64,000 bases of DNA from Aliihoeflea sp. 40Bstr573. Its GTDB lineage: Bacteria > Pseudomonadota > Alphaproteobacteria > Rhizobiales > Rhizobiaceae. The DNA is taken from the NCBI RefSeq assembly GCF_024105655.1, contig NZ_JAAAMH010000002.1, positions 124,001 through 188,000 on the forward strand, given 5' to 3'. Below are positions 20,557-28,834 of this stretch, piece after piece. Each line of letters opens with the position of its first letter. The stretch's first letter is position 1. The translations under genes and the position numbers were made by a program. The notes below the pieces were generated by a model that was given only the letters and a program-made list of their open reading frames with translations, did no database searches and was not told where the DNA came from.

Positions 20557-21025
20557 ACAGCGGCAGCGCATCGGTTTCCTTCAAGGTCTGGAGCACGATC
20601 GCCGTCTTCACGTGCTGCACCGACTCATGCGGCAAAAGCACCTCGTTGACGAAATCGGCGAGCGACTTCAGGTCGGGCGTCACGACCTTCAGGAAATAGT
20701 CCATCTCGCCGGTCAGTGCATAGGCCTCCTGGACCTGCGGCAACCGCGCCAGAAGTTCGGAGAAGCGTCGCGCATTGTCGCGGTTGTGGGTGGCAAGCGT
20801 CACCGAGATGACGTTGACCAACGGGAAGCCGAGCCGTTCGCGGTCGAGCGTCGCGCGATAGCCCTTGATGAACCCCGCTTCCTCAAGGCGCTGGCGACGC
20901 CGCGAACATTGCGAAGGGGACAGGTGAACGCGCTCGGAAAGGTCGTTGTTGGTCAGCCTCGCATCTTGCTGCAAGAGCGCGAGTATACTGCGGTCGAACT
21001 GATCAATTGCGTTCATCTCAGCCAT
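20555..21025 (-). CDS. Lrp/AsnC family transcriptional regulator
   Basis: A 156-residue DNA-binding regulator: the N-terminal winged helix includes DRSILALLQQDARLTNNDLSE and LSPSQCSRRRQRLEEAG (recognition helix), followed by the RAM ligand-binding domain with YALTGEMDYFLKVV. It is divergent from hppD, separated by 117 bp, so it probably senses an aromatic amino acid or keto acid and controls hppD; that is inference from position. The start is placed at the first of two close Met codons (MAEMNAIDQF), with GGAG further upstream; the second Met is possible. Confidence 0.9.
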   Translation of the reverse strand: MAEMNAIDQFDRSILALLQQDARLTNNDLSERVHLSPSQCSRRRQRLEEAGFIKGYRATLDRERLGFPLVNVISVTLATHNRDNARRFSELLARLPQVQEAYALTGEMDYFLKVVTPDLKSLADFVNEVLLPHESVQHVKTAIVLQTLKETDALPL

Positions 21026-21142
21026 ATTCGGCGCACTCCATGCATGTTTCGCGCATACTGTGCTTCTCCTGCGCGTCAAAATGCAAGCCGTTTGCGCCCT
21101 GGCTCGGTTAAGATTTGTCCAATCGATTTTCAAGAGGATGAA

Positions 21143-22255
21143 ATGGGTCCCTTCCCGCACGACGCACCGCCAGCCGCGATCACGCGCGCCAACCCGGCCG
21201 GCACGGACGGCTTCGAATTCGTCGAGTTCGCGCATCCCGAGCCCGAAAAGCTCGCCGAGCTTTTCACGCGCATGGGCTACGCAAAGGTCGCGACCCACAA
21301 GACGAAGAAGATCGACGTCTGGCGGCAGGGCGACATCAACTACGTGGTCAATGCGGAGCCCGGCTCGCACGCCATGCGCTTCGTCGACGAGCACGGCCCA
21401 TGCGCCCCCGCCATGGCCTGGCGCGTGGTCGACGCGAAGCACGCCTTCGACCATGCCGTCGCCAAGGGCGCGGAGCCCTATGAGGGTGATGACAAGACGC
21501 TCGACGTGCCGGCTATCGTCGGCATCGGCGGCTCCCTCCTCTATTTCGTCGAAACCTACGGCGAACGCGGCTCGGCCTATGACGCCGAGTTCGAGTGGCT
21601 GGGCGAGAAGAACCCGAAGCCCGAGGGCGTCGGCTTCTATTATCTCGATCACCTCACCCACAACGTCTTTCGCGGCAACATGGACAAGTGGTGGGCTTTC
21701 TACCGCGAACTCTTCGGCTTCAAGCAGATCCACTTCTTCAACATCGACGGGCGCATTACCGGCCTGATGAGCCGGGCGATCACGAGCCCGTGCGGCAAGA
21801 TCCGCATTCCGCTCAACGAGTCCAAGGACGAGACGAGCCAGATCGAGGAATATCTGCGCAAGTACAAGGGCGAAGGCATCCAGCACATCGCGGTCGGCAC
21901 GGACGGCATTTATGACGCGACCGACAGGCTCGACGCGAACGGCCTCAAATTCATGCCGAAGCCGCCGGAAACCTACTACGAGAAGAGCCGCGATCGGGTC
22001 ATCGGCCATGACGAACCGATCGATCGCATGATGAAGCACGGCATCCTGATCGACGGCGAAGGCGTGGTCGACGGCGGCACGACCAAGATCCTGCTGCAGA
22101 TCTTCTCCAAGACCGTGATCGGCCCGATCTTCTTCGAATTCATCCAGAGGAAGGGCGACGAGGGATTTGGCGAAGGCAATTTCCGCGCGCTGTTCGAGAG
22201 CATCGAGGAAGACCAGATCCGGCGCGGCGTCATCAAGGTCGAGGCCGCCGAATAG
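21143..22255 (+). CDS. hppD: 4-hydroxyphenylpyruvate dioxygenase
   Basis: Fe(II)-dependent conversion of 4-hydroxyphenylpyruvate to homogentisate in tyrosine degradation; 370 residues with two VOC-type domains. The three iron ligands are visible: His in DHLTHNV, His in GIQHIAVGT and Glu in FFEFIQRKG. The ATG is preceded by AGAGGATG; translations starting further upstream in the same frame cross the divergent promoter and are not used. The hmgA and fahA genes that use its product are about 3-6 kb away on the opposite strand. A strong terminator follows. Confidence 0.96.
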   Translation: MGPFPHDAPPAAITRANPAGTDGFEFVEFAHPEPEKLAELFTRMGYAKVATHKTKKIDVWRQGDINYVVNAEPGSHAMRFVDEHGPCAPAMAWRVVDAKHAFDHAVAKGAEPYEGDDKTLDVPAIVGIGGSLLYFVETYGERGSAYDAEFEWLGEKNPKPEGVGFYYLDHLTHNVFRGNMDKWWAFYRELFGFKQIHFFNIDGRITGLMSRAITSPCGKIRIPLNESKDETSQIEEYLRKYKGEGIQHIAVGTDGIYDATDRLDANGLKFMPKPPETYYEKSRDRVIGHDEPIDRMMKHGILIDGEGVVDGGTTKILLQIFSKTVIGPIFFEFIQRKGDEGFGEGNFRALFESIEEDQIRRGVIKVEAAE

Positions 22256-22281
22256 GCTGCGCGTTCGACCAAGTGGAGGAA

Positions 22282-22314
22282 GGGCCTCGCCTTGCGGCGG
22301 GGCCCTACTTTTTA
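22282..22314. terminator. intrinsic terminator after hppD
   Basis: GGGCCTCGCC-TTGC-GGCGGGGCCC forms a 10-bp stem with one G-T pair and is followed by TACTTTTTAG. It lies 26 bp beyond the hppD stop and touches the stop codon of the convergent DUF2783 gene. Confidence 0.88.
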
Positions 22315-22493
22315 GCGGCTTCGAGAATCTGACGAATGCGCGAAGCCTCGCCCACCTCGTTGGCGAGCAGAAGCACCAGGCGAGCATTCAGCCGCGCGCT
22401 TTCCTCAAGGCCCAGACCGTCATGCGCGGCCATCAGCGCCGCGTAGAAATCGTCGCCAGCCGCGCCCAGCCGGTCTTTGCCGATTTCGCTCAT
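22305..22493 (-). CDS. DUF2783 domain protein
   Basis: A 62-residue helical protein with the family motif DFYAALMAAHDGLGLEE and ARLNARLVLLLANEVG. DUF2783 genes are typically found next to FAD-dependent aromatic hydroxylases, and here its start overlaps the stop of the upstream hydroxylase gene by 4 nt. It may be a small partner of that enzyme; no biochemical role is known to me. Confidence 0.85.
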   Translation of the reverse strand: MSEIGKDRLGAAGDDFYAALMAAHDGLGLEESARLNARLVLLLANEVGEASRIRQILEAAKK

Positions 22494-24076
22494 GTCATCC
22501 CCCTTGAGCGTTCGTAAGCGGCGACAATTTCGGAGGCCGACGGATTGTCGAACCGGGCCGCAAGATGCTGATCCGGCCGGATCAGCCAGACCGTGCCGGC
22601 GCCATAACGCCTGACGACCAGTCCTTCGGCATCGTTCAGGATTGTCGCATCGTCCCGTCGTGTGCCGTCGGTGGCGACGAGGACGCGCCCAATCTCGTCG
22701 GGCAGCCCCTCCGGCAGGTCCGCCTTAACCGCCATCACCGCGAAGCGTCCGCCGAAATGGTCGAGCAGCCATCCGCCTTCGACCGGCGCATCCGTCATCG
22801 CTTGCCCGACGCCCTCGCCGGGTCCCTGCAAGGAGAGGCCCGCCAGCGAACATGGCCGCGAAAGACGGCCGGAATTGACCAGTTTTCGCGCGAACTCGTG
22901 CTCGCCTGCAAGGTCGAGCACCGCGTCGCGGAAGATGCGCTCCATCTCGCTCTTGGGCGTCATGAAGCCGGTCGCGCGCGATGAATTCAAGATGTTCTCG
23001 TCGGCGCCGTGGATGCGTTCCTCGTCATAGGAGTCGATCAGGCTCTGCTGCGCCTCGCCCTTCACCACGAGCGCCAGTTTCCAGATCAGGTTGTCGACGT
23101 CCTGGATACCGCCATTGCCGCCGCGCGCACCGAAAGGCGAGACGATATGGGCCGAATCGCCCGCGAACACCACGCGGCCGTGGACGAAGCGGTCGAGCCG
23201 GCGGCACTGGAAAGTGTAGACCGAGACCCAGTCGAGCGTGAAATCGCGGTGGCCGACGATCGCCTCGATGCGCGGGATGACGTTCTCGGGCCGCTTCTCC
23301 ACCTCCGGATCGGCGTCCCAGCCAAGTTGCAAATCGATGCGGTAGATGTCGTCCGGCTGCTTGTGCAAAAGCGCAGATTGTCCCTTGTGGAAGGGCGGCT
23401 CGAACCAGAACCAGCGCTCGGGCGGGAAATCCGCCTTCATCTCGACATCGGCAATCAAAAACCGCTCTTCGAAGACTCGCCCGGCAAAATCGAGCCCCAT
23501 CATCGCGCGAACGGGCGAGCGCGCCCCATCGCAGGCGATCAGCCATTCGGTTCCAAGTTCGTAAGGTCCGTCCGGCGTGTCGACCGAAATGCGCACGCCG
23601 TCATCGGATGGCACCACCGCCGTTACGCGGTTCTTCCATCGAAGGTCGATCAGATCCGGGAAGTCGGCTGCGCGCTCGACCAGATACTGTTCGACATAAT
23701 ATTGCTGGAGGTTGATGAAGGCCGGCATCTTGTGGCCGGGCTCGGGCAAGAGGTCGAAATTCCACACCTCCCGGTCGCGGTGGAACAGCCGTCCGACCTT
23801 CCACGTCACGCCCTTTTCCACCATGCGCTGGCCTATGCCGAGCCGGTCCATGATCTCGAGCGTGCGCTTCGACCAGCAGATGGCGCGCGAGCCGAGAGAT
23901 ACGACGTCATTGTCGTCGAGCACCACGCATTCGATGCCGTGCAGCGCGCAGTCGATCGCCGCTGCCAATCCGACCGGGCCAGCGCCGACGATGACGACTT
24001 TCCGGCGCGCGCCCGCCCCGCCGGAGAGTTCAGGCGGCGTCGCATAGGGAAAGGGCTGGTACTGGTAGCGCGGCAT
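22490..24076 (-). CDS. FAD-dependent aromatic monooxygenase (UbiH/MhpA-like)
   Basis: Class A flavoprotein hydroxylase, 528 residues. The FAD-binding GXGXXG motif is VGAGPVGLAAAIDC near residue 30, the DG motif region reads LIACDGARSPVRAMMGL, and the second FAD motif VVFAGDSAHIVSPFGARGGNGG lies around residue 300. A thioredoxin-like C-terminal domain (about 400-528, GRFAVMAV to GTVWLIRPDQHLAAR) is typical of 3-(3-hydroxyphenyl)propionate hydroxylase-type enzymes. It sits in the hmgA-fahA cluster, so an o-hydroxyphenylacetate-like or related aromatic that yields a homogentisate-type diol is a reasonable guess, but the substrate is not readable from sequence. Confidence 0.88.
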   Translation of the reverse strand: MPRYQYQPFPYATPPELSGGAGARRKVVIVGAGPVGLAAAIDCALHGIECVVLDDNDVVSLGSRAICWSKRTLEIMDRLGIGQRMVEKGVTWKVGRLFHRDREVWNFDLLPEPGHKMPAFINLQQYYVEQYLVERAADFPDLIDLRWKNRVTAVVPSDDGVRISVDTPDGPYELGTEWLIACDGARSPVRAMMGLDFAGRVFEERFLIADVEMKADFPPERWFWFEPPFHKGQSALLHKQPDDIYRIDLQLGWDADPEVEKRPENVIPRIEAIVGHRDFTLDWVSVYTFQCRRLDRFVHGRVVFAGDSAHIVSPFGARGGNGGIQDVDNLIWKLALVVKGEAQQSLIDSYDEERIHGADENILNSSRATGFMTPKSEMERIFRDAVLDLAGEHEFARKLVNSGRLSRPCSLAGLSLQGPGEGVGQAMTDAPVEGGWLLDHFGGRFAVMAVKADLPEGLPDEIGRVLVATDGTRRDDATILNDAEGLVVRRYGAGTVWLIRPDQHLAARFDNPSASEIVAAYERSRGMT

Positions 24077-24609
24077 CAGGCGAGCCCCATGCGGCCGATC
24101 TCCGGATCGCGCTCGAAATCGAGAAAGAACTCGTCGAGTTGCGGCGGCTTCACGTCGGTCCCGGCCAGCATCGCATGCGCCTGCCCGCGATGGTGGATCT
24201 GGTGCTGGAAGAGGTGGGCGAGAAGATCGGCGATCCGCTCGGGGAATTGCCCCTTCTGGCCGCGATCCGTGATGACGGTCCGCCCGGCGTCCGCATCGGC
24301 GAGCCCGTCGCAGAATGCGATCAGCCGCTCATCCGCCGCCTTTTGCAGCGGCAGGAGTTCGGATGCGTGGGCGAACACGATCTCGTCGTCATAGACCCGC
24401 TCTCCGCGTCCGCCCTCTTCCAGCGCGTCGATGTAGTAGAGGTCGACGAAGTGGTTGTGGGAAAGGGTCGCGGCGATGGAGGGGAAGAAGGAGGTGCGGG
24501 TCGCGGTGAACGATGCGCTGTCGAGATTCGCGCAGGCGCGCAGAAGGACGTGGTTCGACCAGCGATTGTTGCGCGCCATGGCCGAGAAATGTCGCTGCAG
24601 GTTGGTCAC
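24076..24609 (-). CDS. DinB family protein
   Basis: A 177-residue four-helix-bundle protein. The three histidines that bind metal in DinB proteins are suggested by LSHNHFVDLY and HLFQHQIHHRGQAHAML. The superfamily holds thiol-dependent S-transferases and isomerases, including mycothiol-dependent maleylpyruvate isomerase. Its stop and the next gene's start share one base (TGATG), so it is coupled to the FAD monooxygenase. The position in a homogentisate cluster lacking a GST-type maleylacetoacetate isomerase makes an isomerase role attractive but unproven. Confidence 0.86.
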   Translation of the reverse strand: MTNLQRHFSAMARNNRWSNHVLLRACANLDSASFTATRTSFFPSIAATLSHNHFVDLYYIDALEEGGRGERVYDDEIVFAHASELLPLQKAADERLIAFCDGLADADAGRTVITDRGQKGQFPERIADLLAHLFQHQIHHRGQAHAMLAGTDVKPPQLDEFFLDFERDPEIGRMGLA

Positions 24610-24633
24610 GTGATCCTCCCGTTACTGAAGCAA

Positions 24634-24803
24634 TGCGGGCTTCAATACCCCCACCCCACACCCCTCCCCACAAGGGGAGGAAGACGTCGGCGTCGAGCCC
24701 CACTGTTCAAATCAGATCAATCCATCTGAGGTGAGGTGCGACGCTGACATCCTTCCTCCCCCTTGTGGGGAGGAATAGAAGGTGGGGGTACCTGAAGCCC
24801 GCA
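24634..24803. repeat. palindromic intergenic element, copy 1
   Basis: About 170 bp between the DinB and MBL genes. Outer arms TGCGGGCTTCA / TGAAGCCCGCA (24634-24644 and 24793-24803) and inner arms TACCCCCACC / GGTGGGGGTA (24646-24655 and 24781-24790) are inverted. Inside are two hairpins, CCTCCCC-ACAA-GGGGAGG (24663-24680) and CCTCCCC-CTTGT-GGGGAGG (24755-24773). Elements with this core are common in Rhizobiales intergenic regions (RIME-like). A second copy lies at 48814. It encodes no protein. Confidence 0.85.
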
Positions 24804-24811
24804 AACTTGCC

Positions 24812-25762
24812 TCACCCCTGCAACTGCGCCCACATCGCCTTGTCGCGCTCGGCGGTCCAGATGCGCGGCGTGTCGATGCCGAGGGCTTCGTCATAGGCGC
24901 GGGCGACGTTGAACGGCAGGCAGTGCTCATAGATCGCGTAGTCGCCGAATTTCGGGTCGCACACCTCGCGGCAGGCGTCCCACGCGTCCTTCAACGAGCC
25001 GCCGCCCTGCGCCACGCGCGCGATCGGGCGGTAGGTCGACATGACGAAATCGGCGGTATTGTCGATCGCGTCATTGACCATGGCCGAGCCGACCAGCGCG
25101 TCGCCGCGGCCGGGCGCGATGGCGTCGAGATCGAAGGCGCGGATTTCCTCCAGCGTCATCGGCCAGTCGGAAAAGTGCCCGTCGCCGCAATAGCAGGCGG
25201 AGTGGTATTCGACGATGTCGCCGGTGAACATCACGTTCTCGTCCGGCACATAGGCGACGATGTCGCCCGCCGTATGGGCGCGGCCGAGGAACATCAGGTC
25301 GACGCGGCGCTTGCCCATGTGGACGGTCAGCCGGTCGTTGAAGGTCATGGTTGGCCAGGTCAGGCCGGGGATGGATTCATGGCCCTGGAAGAGGCGCGGG
25401 AAGCGGCCGAACTCGGAATCCCAGTCCTCCTGCCCGCGCTCGACCACCATCGAACGGGCCTTTTCCGACATGAAGATTTCCGACGCGCCATAGGCCGAGG
25501 CGCCCAGCACGCGCACTGCGTGATAGTGCGACAGCGTCACATACTTGATCGGCTTGTCGGTGACGGTCCGGATCTTCTCGATGACCTTGTTGGCCAGACG
25601 CGGCGTTGCCTGCGCGTCGACGATCATCACGCTGTCGTCGCCGATGATGACGCCGGTGTTGGGGTCGCCCTCGGCGGTGAAGGCCCAAAGGTCGCGGCCG
25701 ATCTCGGTGAAGGAGATGTTCTTTTCGGCCATGTCGCCGGTGGATGCGAAGTTCTTGGTCAT
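24812..25762 (-). CDS. MBL-fold metallo-hydrolase with altered metal motif
   Basis: A 316-residue metallo-beta-lactamase-fold protein. The canonical HxHxDH is replaced by HYHAVR (His79, His81; the Asp and second His are missing), while RAHTAGDIVAY and FTGDIVEYH supply a further His and Asp. It may thus bind a single metal or have a non-hydrolytic role. ATG at 25762 is chosen because GGAGCAGAC precedes it. It follows fahA on the same strand with 94 bp between. The function in the aromatic cluster is unknown; a thioester or lactone hydrolase would be the usual guess. Confidence 0.83.
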   Translation of the reverse strand: MTKNFASTGDMAEKNISFTEIGRDLWAFTAEGDPNTGVIIGDDSVMIVDAQATPRLANKVIEKIRTVTDKPIKYVTLSHYHAVRVLGASAYGASEIFMSEKARSMVVERGQEDWDSEFGRFPRLFQGHESIPGLTWPTMTFNDRLTVHMGKRRVDLMFLGRAHTAGDIVAYVPDENVMFTGDIVEYHSACYCGDGHFSDWPMTLEEIRAFDLDAIAPGRGDALVGSAMVNDAIDNTADFVMSTYRPIARVAQGGGSLKDAWDACREVCDPKFGDYAIYEHCLPFNVARAYDEALGIDTPRIWTAERDKAMWAQLQG

Positions 25763-25856
25763 GTCTGCTCCAGTTTCGATGCTGGTCTTGTCCGTTTCAT
25801 TCCGGCCAAGACCGCGCATGTTGAGGGCGAGCCGGGACGAGGTCCCTGGTCAGCCC

Positions 25857-26870
25857 TCAGCGCTCGTATTTCTCGACCACCTGCTCGATCGCGCCGAAGA
25901 TTGAATGGCCGGCCTTGTCCTTCATCTCGATGCGCACCGTATCCCCGAAGCGCATGAAGGGCGTTACGGCCTTGCCAGTCTCGATCGTCTCGATGGTGCG
26001 GATTTCGGCGATGCAGGAATAGCCCACACCGCCGCCATCGACCGGCTTGCCTGGACCACCATCGAGCTTGTTCGACACCGTGCCCGAGCCGATGATCGAG
26101 CCCGCGCAAAGCGGCCGCGTCTTTGCCGCATGGGCAATCAGGGTCGGGAAGTCGAAGGTCATGTCGACACCCGCATCGGCGCGGCCGAAGGGCCTGCCAT
26201 TGTAGTCGACCATCAAGGGCAGCGAGAGCTTGCCGCCGTCCCAGGCATCGCCAAGTTCCTCAGGCGTGACCGCGACCGGCGAGAAGGCGGAGGACGGTTT
26301 GGACTGGAAGAAGCCGAAGCCCTTGCCGAGTTCGGCCGGGATGAGCCCGCGCAGCGACACGTCGTTGACGAGCATGACCAGGCGGATTGCCTCGCGCGCT
26401 TCATCGACGCTCGCACCCATGCGCACGTCGTCGACGATCACGGCGATCTCGCCCTCCATGTCGATGCCGTAGGCCTCGTCGGCCATGACGATCGGATCGC
26501 GCGGGCCGGTGAACGAATCCGAGCCGCCCTGATACATGAGCGGGTCGGTCCAGAACGTTGCCGGCATCTCGGCATTGCGCGCCTTGCGCACGAGTTCGAC
26601 GTGATTGACGTAGGCCGAGCCGTCCGCCCACTGATAGGCGCGCGGCAAGGGCGACATCGCGTCATGCTCGTGGAAGCGTTCTGCCGGCACCGCGCCATGC
26701 TCGAGGCTCTCGGCCAGCGCTTCGAGGTGCGGCGCGATCCGGCGCCAGTCGTCGAGCGCGGCCTGCAGCGTGGGCGCGAGGAACGAGGCATCCGTGTAGC
26801 GCGTCAGATCGCGCGACACGAGCACCAGTTTACCATCGCGCGTGCCGTTCTTCAGCGTGGCAAGTTTCAT
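25857..26870 (-). CDS. fahA: fumarylacetoacetate hydrolase family protein
   Basis: Hydrolysis of fumarylacetoacetate to fumarate and acetoacetate, the final step of homogentisate degradation. The 337-residue chain starts MKLATLKNGTRDGKLVLVSRD and contains the metal-binding FAH core YGIDMEGEIAVIVDD, RGLIPAELGKGFGFFQSKP and GSIIGSGTVSN. It lies 73 bp after hmgA on the same strand. This length and N-terminus belong to the bacterial 2-domain FAH group used with HmgA, distinct from the shorter isomerase-decarboxylase group. High confidence on pathway, slightly less on strict substrate. Confidence 0.9.
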   Translation of the reverse strand: MKLATLKNGTRDGKLVLVSRDLTRYTDASFLAPTLQAALDDWRRIAPHLEALAESLEHGAVPAERFHEHDAMSPLPRAYQWADGSAYVNHVELVRKARNAEMPATFWTDPLMYQGGSDSFTGPRDPIVMADEAYGIDMEGEIAVIVDDVRMGASVDEAREAIRLVMLVNDVSLRGLIPAELGKGFGFFQSKPSSAFSPVAVTPEELGDAWDGGKLSLPLMVDYNGRPFGRADAGVDMTFDFPTLIAHAAKTRPLCAGSIIGSGTVSNKLDGGPGKPVDGGGVGYSCIAEIRTIETIETGKAVTPFMRFGDTVRIEMKDKAGHSIFGAIEQVVEKYER

Positions 26871-26943
26871 GCAGTCTCCATCCCTAAAAGTTCATGCGCC
26901 CGCCGGCACTGACGGCCGGATGCGTTGGACAGTACGGAACTTC

Positions 26944-28311
26944 TCAGCTCCAGTCGCCCTCGATCGTGCCGTTGAAGCGCTTCTTCAGATCGCTCCAGCA
27001 ATCGATGTAGTTGTCCTGAAGCGTCTCCAGCCCGAGCCCGTATTTTGTGACGAGCTGCGGGAAGCGCGTCTCGAACATGAAGGCCATCGTGTTTTCGAGC
27101 TTCACCGCCTTCAAATCCGCGCGCGAGGCCTTTTCGAAGCCGCCCGCGTCCGGGCCGTGCGCCAGCATCATGTTGTGAAGACTCATGCCGCCGGGCACGA
27201 ACCCCTCCTCCTTGGCGTCATACTGGCCGCGGATCAGGCCCATGAACTCGGACATGATGTTGCGGTGATACCAGGGCGGGCGGAACGTGTTTTCGGCCAC
27301 CATCCAGCGCGGGGGGAAGATGACGAAGTCGATATTCGCCGTCCCCTCCTCGCCGCTCGGCGCCGTCAGCACCGTGAAGATCGACGGGTCGGGATGGTCG
27401 AACAGGATCGCGCCGACGGGCGAAAAGGTCGACAGATCATACTTGTAGGGAGCGTAGTTGCCGTGCCACGCCACGACGTCGAGCGGCGAATGGCCGATTT
27501 CCGTGACGTGGAACTGGCCGCACCATTTGACGATGATCCTGCACGGCGTTTCCTTGTCCTCGTACCAGGCGACGGGCGTCTTGAAGTCGCGCGGATTGGC
27601 AAGGCAGTTCGCGCCGATCGGCCCGCGATCGGGCAGCGTGAACTTGGCGCCGTAGTTTTCGCACAGATAGCCGCGCGCGGTCTTGCCCATCAGCTCGACC
27701 TTGAAGGTCAAGCCGCGCGGCAGGATGCAGATCTCGCCCGGCTCGACTTCGATTACGCCCATCTCGGTCAGGAAGCGGACGCCGCCTTCCTGCGGGACGA
27801 CCAGCATTTCGCCGTCGGCGTTGAAGAAGTGGTCGTCCACCATGTCGGCATTGGCGACGTAGACATGGGCCGCCATGCCCGCCTGCCCGAGCACGTCGCC
27901 GGCGAGCGTCATGGTGCGCATGCCGGAGATGAAATCGGTCTTCTCCGCCGGGATCGGCACCGGGTTCCAGCGGAACTGGCCGAGCGGCAATTCATGCTCG
28001 CCCTTCGACGGCGCCGATAGCCAGAGCGGCAGATCGTAGGGCTTGAAGCGGCGGTGATGCTTGACGGATGGCCGGATGCGGTAGAGCCATGAGCGCTCGT
28101 TGGTGCCGCGCGGCGCGGTGAAGGGCGAGCCCGACAATTGCTCGGCGTAAAGCCCGTAGGCGGGGCGCTGCGGCGAGTTCATGCCCTGCGGCAGCGCGCC
28201 GGGCAGGCTCTCCGTCTCGAAATCGTTGCCGAAGCCCGGCATGTAGTCGAAGCCCGCTTTCGGCTTCCTTTCCGGCGACGTGTGCCCGAGCACCTTGCTC
28301 ATCTCGTTCAT
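26944..28311 (-). CDS. hmgA: homogentisate 1,2-dioxygenase
   Basis: Ring-opening Fe(II) dioxygenase giving maleylacetoacetate; 455 residues from the ATG preceded by GGGAGGTTGAC. The N-terminal signature [19 protein letters not shown] and the active-site stretch [18 protein letters not shown] (His and Glu ligands) are intact, as is [11 protein letters not shown] near the C-terminus. A longer in-frame start would add 17 residues overlapping the operator region and is rejected. It is the first gene of the hmgA-fahA-MBL-DinB-monooxygenase-DUF2783 run and is divergent from a MarR regulator. Confidence 0.96.
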   Translation of the reverse strand: MNEMSKVLGHTSPERKPKAGFDYMPGFGNDFETESLPGALPQGMNSPQRPAYGLYAEQLSGSPFTAPRGTNERSWLYRIRPSVKHHRRFKPYDLPLWLSAPSKGEHELPLGQFRWNPVPIPAEKTDFISGMRTMTLAGDVLGQAGMAAHVYVANADMVDDHFFNADGEMLVVPQEGGVRFLTEMGVIEVEPGEICILPRGLTFKVELMGKTARGYLCENYGAKFTLPDRGPIGANCLANPRDFKTPVAWYEDKETPCRIIVKWCGQFHVTEIGHSPLDVVAWHGNYAPYKYDLSTFSPVGAILFDHPDPSIFTVLTAPSGEEGTANIDFVIFPPRWMVAENTFRPPWYHRNIMSEFMGLIRGQYDAKEEGFVPGGMSLHNMMLAHGPDAGGFEKASRADLKAVKLENTMAFMFETRFPQLVTKYGLGLETLQDNYIDCWSDLKKRFNGTIEGDWS

Positions 28312-28363
28312 GTCAACCTCCCGATCGGTCCCGGATTTGACGTTCCGTGCATTTCGTTGCATT

Positions 28364-28387
28364 TGTAACCATTGAAAATGTAACCAT
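28364..28387. promoter_or_regulatory. direct repeats between hmgA and marR, candidate operator
   Basis: TGTAACCAT occurs twice (28364-28372 and 28379-28387), start to start 15 bp apart, in the 81-bp gap between the divergent hmgA and MarR genes. Just upstream GCATTT also occurs twice. The spacing puts both copies on nearly the same face of the helix at about one and a half turns; they are candidates for the MarR protein's binding site or for control elements of hmgA. Repeats seen directly; function inferred. Confidence 0.4.
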
Positions 28388-28392
28388 CAACG

Positions 28393-28830
28393 GTGCCGAT
28401 GACGCTCGAACTGGAACGCTTCCTCCCTTACCGGCTGAACCGGCTGGCGGATGTCATCAGCCGGGATTTCGCGAAAATCTATCGTGACCGCTATGGCCTC
28501 ACCCGTCCGGAATGGCGGTTGCTGGCCGCGCTCGGCCAGTACGAGACGATGACTGCGACGGCCGTCGGCCAGCATTCTGCGATGCACAAGACGAAAGTGT
28601 CGCGCGCCGTCTCGGCACTGGAGAAGCGGCTCTGGCTGAAGCGCGCGCCGAGCGACGAAGACCGGCGCGTGGAGTATCTATCGCTTACGAAGGCCGGACA
28701 CGCCGCCTATCGCGAACTCGTACCCTTTGCGAAATCCTTTGAGGAGAACCTGCTCGCCAACATGTCGACCGGGGACCGCGACGCCGTCCTGCGCGGCCTC
28801 GCCGCGCTGGAACGCGCGGGCGGCGGCTGA
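28393..28830 (+). CDS. MarR family transcriptional regulator
   Basis: A 145-residue winged-helix regulator: LTRPEWRLLAALGQYETMTATAVGQ, recognition helix MHKTKVSRAVSALEKRLWLKR, and the wing DEDRRVEYLSLTKAG. Divergence from hmgA suggests it represses homogentisate catabolism until an intermediate binds, as HmgR-type regulators do elsewhere; this is inference. A GTG (28393) and an ATG two codons later (28399) both could start it; neither has a clear ribosome binding site, possibly a leaderless or weakly translated repressor. Confidence 0.88.
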   Translation: MPMTLELERFLPYRLNRLADVISRDFAKIYRDRYGLTRPEWRLLAALGQYETMTATAVGQHSAMHKTKVSRAVSALEKRLWLKRAPSDEDRRVEYLSLTKAGHAAYRELVPFAKSFEENLLANMSTGDRDAVLRGLAALERAGGG

Positions 28831-28834
28831 ATTC

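Noticed and set aside
20555..22387. 610-codon minus-strand ORF joining an antisense of hppD to the Lrp regulator
   Set aside because: The true regulator starts at 21025; the extension is the antisense of hppD and crosses the divergent promoter region.
24647..24803. Palindromic intergenic element considered as a CRISPR fragment or an insertion sequence
   Set aside because: No regular spacer-repeat pattern and no transposase; the layout is that of a RIME-like palindromic element.
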